Assembly (NCBI GenBank): GCA_964458545.1
Contig: CAYWJF010000004.1
Location: 1-47,474 of the forward strand
DNA length: 47,474 nucleotides
Source: JAYFNU01 sp964458545
Lineage (GTDB): Bacteria; Bacillota; Clostridia; Oscillospirales; Ruminococcaceae
Reading direction: 5' to 3'
The notes under the pieces were generated by a model. The model was not told the DNA's origin. It did not search any database and saw nothing but the letters and a program-made list of their open reading frames with translations. Below are positions 42,118 through 47,474 of the stretch, one piece after another; the stretch's first letter is position 1, and every line of letters begins with the position of its first letter. Made by a program: the position numbers and the translations under genes.

Positions 42118-43428
42118 ATGAAGAAACTTGAGTATCCAAACAGACAGAGAATGTCGCAGTTTGTTACGACAGAGATGCGTATGTTTAACAGCGTGGGCGG
42201 CGTGCGCGCCGTGACGTGGATTACTACCGTTACCCTTTGGCTTGAAATACTCTTTGCTTTCTTCTATTTCTTGAGCCGCGGACGCAGCCGTGAAAGCCTT
42301 GTGCATATGTCGCTGCTTATCGCGGTGCTTGTTCTTTACCTAATAGCTACGGTAGTAAAGAATATCTATTCCAATCGCAACGGCGAGTACTACGACGTTA
42401 CGATGTTCTATCTTTCCGCGTCGTTTTTTATTAGCGCTTTTTCGTCCTATCTTTTTCTGTCTACGGCGTGGTTCTGGAACTTTAACGGCGTAATACCGGG
42501 CGGCTCCGCTTCGGTGGTAAAGTTCGTTATCTCCCATATCTTTTGGCTTCCCGCGGCGGCGGTGGCTTTCTATGCGGTTATGCTCCTTTTTGAGCCTAAG
42601 AATACCAGCGTGCGCTTCGGTGGACTATATTGGATAAACTGTCTTCTGCCCGCGCTGCCACTTGTAGTAACCCTTATTGTAAGCATAATAAAATTTCCGC
42701 GCCGACAGGCTGAGGCGGCGGAAATACTGGCGTTTCTATCTATAACGCTACTGCTTTATATTGCCGTAAGGTACGCTGTAAAGGGCTTACTGTATTATCT
42801 ACTAAACCGCGAGACACCAAGGAGTAACATAGAAGCAAAGGGTGAAGAGCCTAAGGCGGCAGAACCTTACCCTGATGAAGTAATCGCTCAGCGCGCACCT
42901 GTTTCTGAAGAAGTAGCGAGAAGAGCGAGAGAGATAGCCGAACGCTACGGCGCGAGGGAAACCGAGCCCGAGTTAATTCAGAAAAACGCCGAAAGCGTGC
43001 CGACAGAAAAAGAGACACAGCCGAAAAAACCTTCTGCTGAGGAGAAAAAAGAGTTTGCGGAAGTAAAGGAAACGAAGACCGAAAAGCCGCCAAAGAAGGC
43101 AGAAAAGCCGAAGAAGGAAAAGGCGCCGAAGCAGTCGGAAAAGGCAAAGAAATCGGACAAACCCGAAATAGAGGCGGGAAAGACGGCAAAGACAGAGAAG
43201 AGCAAGCCCGCCGCAAGTAAGAAGGAGAAAGCCAAGCCCGAAAAACCCGCCAAGCCGCCGATAAAGGAGATAATTCTTAACGCGGCGAAGAATATGCCGT
43301 TGCCGAAGGTCGAGAAGAAGAGCGAAAAGGAAACGGACGAGCCAGAAAAGGGAAAGAAGGTTTTTCGCGTAAAGCCGCTTGAGGAGCCCCGCGAGAAGAA
43401 GATTTATCACCGCGAAAATAAAAAATAG
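42118..43428 (+). CDS. Polytopic membrane protein with Lys/Glu/Pro-rich cytoplasmic tail
   Basis: 436 residues, unrecognised. About six hydrophobic helices lie within residues 30-232. The remaining ~200 residues are a strongly charged tail, rich in Lys, Glu, Pro and Ala with many KxEKPxK-type short repeats, probably disordered and cytoplasmic. It begins 7 bp after the second SRPBCC-like gene and is followed at once by a terminator, so the three genes form one operon. The basic tail could bind nucleic acid or acidic lipid; this is a guess from composition only. Confidence 0.75.
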   Translation: MKKLEYPNRQRMSQFVTTEMRMFNSVGGVRAVTWITTVTLWLEILFAFFYFLSRGRSRESLVHMSLLIAVLVLYLIATVVKNIYSNRNGEYYDVTMFYLSASFFISAFSSYLFLSTAWFWNFNGVIPGGSASVVKFVISHIFWLPAAAVAFYAVMLLFEPKNTSVRFGGLYWINCLLPALPLVVTLIVSIIKFPRRQAEAAEILAFLSITLLLYIAVRYAVKGLLYYLLNRETPRSNIEAKGEEPKAAEPYPDEVIAQRAPVSEEVARRAREIAERYGARETEPELIQKNAESVPTEKETQPKKPSAEEKKEFAEVKETKTEKPPKKAEKPKKEKAPKQSEKAKKSDKPEIEAGKTAKTEKSKPAASKKEKAKPEKPAKPPIKEIILNAAKNMPLPKVEKKSEKETDEPEKGKKVFRVKPLEEPREKKIYHRENKK

Positions 43429-43437
43429 AGACAATAA

Positions 43438-43467
43438 AAAACGCCGACATTAAATTGTCGGCGTTTT
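43438..43467. terminator. Bidirectional terminator between the cassette and yfcE
   Basis: A perfect 12-bp stem AAAACGCCGACA / TGTCGGCGTTTT with a 6-nt loop, A-rich before and T-rich after. It lies between convergent genes. Confidence 0.87.
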
Positions 43468-43475
43468 ATAATACG

Positions 43476-43946
43476 CTATTTAATTTCTGTTAAGTTGCAT
43501 ATTACGTGTTTCTTGTCGATATCCACCGTCGCGAACTTTATGCCGTCGTAGGCGTTGGCGTTACCGGGGTTAACGTAGTACACGTTGTCCTTCACGCCGA
43601 AGAAGGGGATGTGAGTGTGCCCGAATAGGACAATATCCGCCTTCTTGTCGGCGGCGAGCCGCTCAAGTCCCTCCATAGAGCCCTTTACCCCAAAGCGGTG
43701 TCCGTGGGTGTAAACCACCCGCTTGCCGCCTATTTCTATAACCTTTGTGTCTACGTCAAGGCTTGAATAGTCGCAGTTTCCCGCTACGGCAAGAATATTT
43801 TTCTTCGGAAAGCTTTCGCGAAGCGGATTTACGTCCTCATAGCCGTCGCCGAGGTGTATGTAGTAGTCCGCGTCCTCTTGAGCCTCCATTATTTTTTTAA
43901 GCCGATACGCCTTGCCGTGCGAATCGGAGAATACAACAATTCTCAT
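43476..43946 (-). CDS. YfcE/MJ0936-family metallophosphodiesterase
   Basis: 156-residue calcineurin-like phosphodiesterase. The metal ligands are visible in order: FSDSHG (DxH), HLGDGYEDV (GD), AVAGNCDYS (GNCD), YTHGHRFG and FGHTHIP (GHTH). The physiological substrate of the family is not known. Start overlaps the stop of rsmI by 4 bp; it is the last gene of the holB-ricT-trmN6-rsmI neighbourhood. Confidence 0.92.
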   Translation of the reverse strand: MRIVVFSDSHGKAYRLKKIMEAQEDADYYIHLGDGYEDVNPLRESFPKKNILAVAGNCDYSSLDVDTKVIEIGGKRVVYTHGHRFGVKGSMEGLERLAADKKADIVLFGHTHIPFFGVKDNVYYVNPGNANAYDGIKFATVDIDKKHVICNLTEIK

Positions 43947-44791
43947 TCCGTTTCCCTGTTTTTCAGTACGAGCTTATATAGCTCGCCCTTCTTTATATTA
44001 GTTTCAGCCGCCGCTTGTTTGCACGCCTCCGAAAGAGAAAGCCCCTCGCTTAATAAGCACTCCACAATTTCCAGCGCGTCCGTATCAGTTGTCGCCTTCT
44101 TCTCCTCGGTCTCGGGCTTGCCCGAAACTATAAGGACATACTCGCCCTTAGGCTCTCGCTCAGCGTAAATACCGTTCGCCTCGCGAAGGGTTGTTTTAAC
44201 TATCTCCTCGTGAAGCTTTGTTAGCTCTCGCGCCATAGTTATTGCTCGGTCGCCGAAGGCGCTCAAGAGGTCGGCGAGGGTATTTTTAAGCTTATGCGGT
44301 GCTTCGTAAAAGATAAGCGTGCGCGCTTCGTTCTTTATCTCCTCAAGGCGTTCGCGCCTACTCTTTCTGTTTACCGGGATAAAGCCCTCAAAAACAAACC
44401 TTCCCGTGACAAGCCCAGAAGCGCAAAGAGCCGTTATTGCCGCACACGCGCCGGGTATGGGTATAACCTCTATTCCAGCGGCTATTGCCTGTTTTACAAG
44501 CAGCTCGCCCGGGTCGCTCACGGCGGGCGTTCCCGCGTCGGAGCAAAGCGCGCAGCTTTCGCCGGAAAGTATTCGGTTAATTACAGCCTCACCGCGCTCG
44601 TACATATTGTGCTGATAGTAGCTTACGAGCGGCTTTTTTATTTCAAAATGATTTAAAAGCTTCGCGGTTACACGGGTGTCCTCGGCGGCGATAAAGTCAA
44701 CCGTTTTCAGCGTCTCCACGGCGCGGGGCGAGAAGTCCCCGAGGTTGCCTATGGGTGTCGCGACGATATAAAGCTTTCCCGAGTTCTCCAT
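43943..44791 (-). CDS. rsmI: 16S rRNA (cytidine1402-2'-O)-methyltransferase
   Basis: Methylates the ribose of C1402 in the decoding centre of 16S rRNA. 282-residue tetrapyrrole-methylase-fold protein with LYIVATPIGNLGDFSPRAVE at the N terminus, AAEDTRVTAKLL, CSDAGTPAVSDPGELLV, IPGACAAITAL and FYEAPHKLKNTL. Adjacent to trmN6, as yabC is to yabB in Bacillus (there with yazA between). It starts 5 bp after trmN6. Confidence 0.96.
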   Translation of the reverse strand: MENSGKLYIVATPIGNLGDFSPRAVETLKTVDFIAAEDTRVTAKLLNHFEIKKPLVSYYQHNMYERGEAVINRILSGESCALCSDAGTPAVSDPGELLVKQAIAAGIEVIPIPGACAAITALCASGLVTGRFVFEGFIPVNRKSRRERLEEIKNEARTLIFYEAPHKLKNTLADLLSAFGDRAITMARELTKLHEEIVKTTLREANGIYAEREPKGEYVLIVSGKPETEEKKATTDTDALEIVECLLSEGLSLSEACKQAAAETNIKKGELYKLVLKNRETE

Positions 44792-44796
44792 TGAAT

Positions 44797-45453
44797 TTAT
44801 TCCTTAATCTCTTTATTTACTATTAAATCGGGCAGCACGCTTACGCCGGGACCCGAACGGTAACGCGCCTCAACAAGCATAAGCCACGGCTCCGCGTCAG
44901 GAGCTTTTCTGACGAAGCGCAGGCGTTTTATCCTCAGCTCATTTTCCTCGAAGCAGGCAAAAACGTTATCAATTCGCTCGGCGCGGTAGCAGATAAACAG
45001 CTTTCCACCCTCCTTTAAGGAACGGCGGGCTATTACCGCCGCGTCGCGAAGTGTCAGCGTTACCTCGTGCCGAGCGTTACTTCTAAGCCCGTTTTCGCTG
45101 AGCGTGCCGCTGTTGAAATACGGCGGGTTACAGAATACCGCGTCGAACTTTCTGTCGCTCGAATACTCTCGTGCGTCGCAGTTAATTACGCTTAAGCGCA
45201 AAAAACAGTTCGCCTTGGCGGCGCTCTCGGCAAGTCCGCTTGCCGTGGGGTCTATTTCCAGCGCCACACATTCGCCGAGCAGTCCCTCGTCGTAGAGCTT
45301 CATTGGGATTATCCCGCAACCAGTGCCGATATCGAGAATTCTGTCGAACTTCTTAATTTTTGAAAAGTGCGCGAGAAGTAGACCGTCGAAGCTTATTTTG
45401 TTGTTTTCATCAGTATAAACGCACGCGCCGTGCGGTAATTTTTCGCTTGTCAC
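44797..45453 (-). CDS. trmN6: tRNA1(Val) A37 N6-methyltransferase-like (YabB/TrmN6)
   Basis: 218-residue class I SAM methyltransferase. It starts with GTG 7 nt after GGAGG. It has the SAM loop LDIGTGCGIIPM, ALEIDPTA, and FDAVFCNPPYF, where NPPY is the catalytic motif of N6-adenine methyltransferases; RSNARHEVTLTL and LFICYRAER follow as in YfiC/YabB proteins. The target in Bacillota relatives is inferred from E. coli TrmN6. Genomic place next to rsmI and near ricT is conserved. Confidence 0.88.
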   Translation of the reverse strand: MTSEKLPHGACVYTDENNKISFDGLLLAHFSKIKKFDRILDIGTGCGIIPMKLYDEGLLGECVALEIDPTASGLAESAAKANCFLRLSVINCDAREYSSDRKFDAVFCNPPYFNSGTLSENGLRSNARHEVTLTLRDAAVIARRSLKEGGKLFICYRAERIDNVFACFEENELRIKRLRFVRKAPDAEPWLMLVEARYRSGPGVSVLPDLIVNKEIKE

Positions 45454-45479
45454 CCAAAGACCTCCGTTATAAGAAATAC

Positions 45480-45502
45480 GGCGGACACTAAAGGTGCCCG
45501 CC
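45480..45502 (-). terminator. Probable terminator between ferredoxin gene and trmN6
   Basis: On the minus strand GGCGGGCAC and GTGTCCGCC (one G-T wobble) form a 9-bp stem with a 5-nt loop, followed by GTATTTCTTAT. The T tract is weak. Confidence 0.5.
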
Positions 45503-45539
45503 AGATATATTTCTCTTAATGCGCTTTACTTAAGGCCGA

Positions 45540-45713
45540 TTATTCAGCGGAAATAGCCGAAGTGGGGCAGCCGGCTGTGCAAGCGTCGCAGTCGATGCAT
45601 TCGTCGGGGTTAACGTCATACTTGTCGTCAACGCTTGTGATAGCGTCAACGGGGCAGGTAGCGGCGCAAGCTCCGCAGGAAATGCACTCGTCATGATTAA
45701 TTACGTGGGCCAT
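45540..45713 (-). CDS. 2[4Fe-4S] clostridial-type ferredoxin
   Basis: 57-residue electron carrier. The ATG at 45713 (MAHVINHDECISCG) is chosen because AAAGGAG lies about 8 nt before it; the longer frame adds nothing conserved. Two complete cluster motifs, CISCGACAATCP and CIDCDACTAGCP, each supply four Cys and occupy most of the protein. It has its own promoter, so it is an insertion into the ricT-trmN6 neighbourhood rather than a tight operon member. Confidence 0.95.
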   Translation of the reverse strand: MAHVINHDECISCGACAATCPVDAITSVDDKYDVNPDECIDCDACTAGCPTSAISAE

Positions 45714-45753
45714 TGTTTTTCTCCTTTTGATTAGCAAATGAAATTACAACTAA

Positions 45754-45781
45754 ATAATAACATATAAATATTATTTTTCAA
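45754..45781 (-). promoter_or_regulatory. Promoter of the ferredoxin gene
   Basis: On the minus strand TTGAAA (45776-45781) and TATTAT (45754-45759) with a 16-nt spacer, directly after the ricT stop. Confidence 0.6.
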
Positions 45782-45784
45782 GGG

Positions 45785-46681
45785 TTATTCCGAAAACAGT
45801 TTTTTTGCCTCGTCCTCGGATATTTCGTCGGGTTCCTCAAACTCGCTCTTTTCGGGACGGATATTGACGTGCTTGCCGAGCACCTTTATATCGCTTACCG
45901 CATAGCTTTTCGGCGCGGCGTCGGGGTTTTCGTCGAGACGCACCTTAACGTGTTGCTTTATTATATTCATCTCCACCACAACGCCCCTGCCGTCGGGGGT
46001 CTCCACAAGCGTGCCGTTTCGCGGCATATGCTTCAATAGGTCGTCGTAAACCGCCTGCTCGTATTTCAAGCAGCACATAAGCCTTCCGCAGGAGCCAGAA
46101 ATTTTTGCGGGGTTAAGGCTTTTCCCCTGCTCCTTCGCCATCTTAATGGAAACGGGCTGGAAGTCGAAAAGGAAGGTCGAGCAACAGAAAGGTCGTCCGC
46201 ACATACCAAGACCGCCCAAAAGCTTGCTCTCGTCGCGCACGCCTATCTGACGAAGCTCTATCCTTGTTCTGAACACTCCGGCGAGGTCCTTTACAAGCTC
46301 ACGGAAGTCTACGCGCCCGTCGGCGGTAAAGTAAAAGAGTATCTTCTGACCGTCGAAGGTGTATTCCACGTCGACAAGCTTCATTTCGGGGTTGTGTATC
46401 GCTATCTTCTGGTTGCAGATGGAAAAGGCTTTCTTTTCCTTCTCGCGGTTCGCTTTAAACTGCTTAATATCCTCAGGCGTCGCCTTTCGCATAACGGCTT
46501 TAAGCGGCTTTACTATCTCCGAATCCTCCACCTCGTGAACGCCCAAAAGCACCGTGCCGCATTCTATTCCGCGAGCCGTTTCTACCACGGCGTAATCGCC
46601 CTTCTTTAATTCATAATTCAGCGGGTCGAAATAGTAAAGCTTTCCGACGCTTCTGAAACGTATTCCTACTACCTTTGTCAT
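45785..46681 (-). CDS. ricT: RicT (YaaT), PSP1-domain regulator of RNase Y
   Basis: 298 residues. In Bacillus, RicT with RicA and RicF forms the iron-sulfur Y-complex that directs RNase Y processing and affects sporulation and competence. The ATG at 46681 with CGGAGA upstream gives the family N terminus TKVVGIRFRSVGKLYYFDP; the longer frame overlaps holB. The PSP1 domain shows GLGMCGRPFCCSTFLFDF and SGSCGRLMCCLKYE, the Cys-rich motifs of the family (about residues 155-205). The tail is acidic. The gene follows holB by 10 bp, the conserved order. Confidence 0.95.
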   Translation of the reverse strand: MTKVVGIRFRSVGKLYYFDPLNYELKKGDYAVVETARGIECGTVLLGVHEVEDSEIVKPLKAVMRKATPEDIKQFKANREKEKKAFSICNQKIAIHNPEMKLVDVEYTFDGQKILFYFTADGRVDFRELVKDLAGVFRTRIELRQIGVRDESKLLGGLGMCGRPFCCSTFLFDFQPVSIKMAKEQGKSLNPAKISGSCGRLMCCLKYEQAVYDDLLKHMPRNGTLVETPDGRGVVVEMNIIKQHVKVRLDENPDAAPKSYAVSDIKVLGKHVNIRPEKSEFEEPDEISEDEAKKLFSE

Positions 46682-46691
46682 AATGTCTCCG

Positions 46692-47474
46692 TTATAGCTG
46701 CGCCGCAAGCTCGGTACACAGCAGCTTTAGATTTATATTGCGGGCGATATCGCCGTAGCACAGCGAAACCGCGCTTGATACCTTTTCAATTGAAGGCGAA
46801 AGCTGAGGCTTTTTTTGAAGCAACGCTTGCAGATACGCCGAGGCATCGTAAAGCACCGCCCTTAGCTCGTCCCTCGTCGGCGCGTTCTCAAGCTCGGAAA
46901 GCACGCTCAGCTTGTCTCCCTTTAGCGCCGCCTCGCAAAACCGTGACGCGCAGTCGCACAGCGCCAGCCGCTCGGGGGAGGATAGGGCGTTTTTTACAAG
47001 CCCAAGCCGTCCGCCGTAAAGTGAGCAGAGAGCTTCCGCGCGCGTCTTATCGCATTTTGGATAAAGCCTTAATATTTCCGCCTTGCAAACATCTTCGGAA
47101 AGCGGCGACATATAATACCGCGCGCAGCGCGACAGAATCGTAGCGATAAGCTCGCTTTCGTACCGCGCCGTTATAAGAAAGATTACGTCCCTCGGCGGCG
47201 CTTCAAGCACCTTTAAAAGCGCGTTTGAAGAGCTTTGGTTTAGGTTGTACGCGTCCTTTATTATTGCCACTCGCCTGCCGTTTGAGATAACCGCCGCCTT
47301 GTTGAGCTCGTATACGGCGGCGCGAATATCGTCCACCGCTATCTCGCCCGACGCGCCCGAGCCCGCGACCGTTATACAGTCGGGGTGAACGCCGCGCGCT
47401 ACCCTTTCGCCCTCGTCCTCAAGGTACGCCGCCGCGAAAAGCTTCGCGAAGAAGTTCTTGCCGCAGCCGTCCTC
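46692..47474 (-). CDS. holB: DNA polymerase III delta' subunit, 5' end outside window
   Basis: Clamp-loader subunit. The reading frame is open to the window edge, so the gene start lies beyond it; the visible 260 codons begin inside the P-loop region (EDGCGKNFFAKLFAAAYL). Then come VAIIKDAYNLNQSSSNALLKVLEAPP, the hallmark of delta'/tau subunits, and LITARYESELIATILSRCARYYM. The Cys cluster seen in the zinc module of many clamp-loader subunits is not evident after the P-loop. It precedes ricT as in Bacillus. Confidence 0.93.
   Translation of the reverse strand, partial: EDGCGKNFFAKLFAAAYLEDEGERVARGVHPDCITVAGSGASGEIAVDDIRAAVYELNKAAVISNGRRVAIIKDAYNLNQSSSNALLKVLEAPPRDVIFLITARYESELIATILSRCARYYMSPLSEDVCKAEILRLYPKCDKTRAEALCSLYGGRLGLVKNALSSPERLALCDCASRFCEAALKGDKLSVLSELENAPTRDELRAVLYDASAYLQALLQKKPQLSPSIEKVSSAVSLCYGDIARNINLKLLCTELAAQL

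Overview
The window reads as chromosomal backbone of a low-to-mid GC, endospore-forming member of the Bacillota, most likely class Clostridia. The lineage call rests on a T-box leader on thrS, spoIIR, AddAB in place of RecBCD, RNase Y together with RicT, MurT/GatD-type genes, the asp23-fakA-recG block, TmcAL and a clostridial 2[4Fe-4S] ferredoxin. The genus cannot be named from the sequence. There is no rRNA, tRNA, CRISPR array, prophage, transposase or other mobile element. Coding density is high, and most gene blocks end at clear intrinsic terminators.

Layout. At 1-890 the start of thrS (minus strand) sits behind a threonine T-box leader and diverges from rny (RNase Y). A MATE exporter follows rny. 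A strong promoter at 3928 drives asp23, fakA, recG and a DacF-type D,D-carboxypeptidase. On the minus strand, 9.5-13.7 kb holds an unusual pair: a six-helix ABC-2-like membrane protein, and a 1015-residue protein made of a long disordered region plus an ABC ATPase fold whose catalytic motifs have all decayed. addB-addA follow (13.9-20.6 kb), then spoIIR, then an operon of lrp, a PLP aminotransferase, a DUF362/ferredoxin protein and ispE.

From 25 to 31 kb come two small membrane proteins, an LRR lipoprotein, ackA, and a divergent operon tmcAL-tsaE-tsaB-rpiB plus a small membrane protein. ackA and tmcAL, an acetate-producing and an acetate-using enzyme, diverge from interlocked promoters. A minus-strand operon (31.2-36.9 kb) runs murT, a gatD-like gene, a family 2 glycosyltransferase, rmlA, rmlD and rmlB. 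It points to dTDP-rhamnose wall-polysaccharide synthesis linked to cell-wall precursor modification; rmlC is absent and the GatD-like protein lacks its catalytic residues.

On the plus strand, cca is followed by an undescribed three-gene cassette (38.6-43.4 kb): two paralogous SRPBCC-like/TM/BamE-like-repeat proteins and a polytopic protein with a long Lys/Glu/Pro-rich tail. The window closes on the minus strand with the conserved holB-ricT-trmN6-rsmI neighbourhood plus a YfcE phosphodiesterase; a ferredoxin gene lies between ricT and trmN6.

The most promising undescribed material is the pseudo-ABC pair, the SRPBCC/BamE-like cassette and the apparently inactive GatD. Functions were assigned by reading motifs only; no database search was possible.
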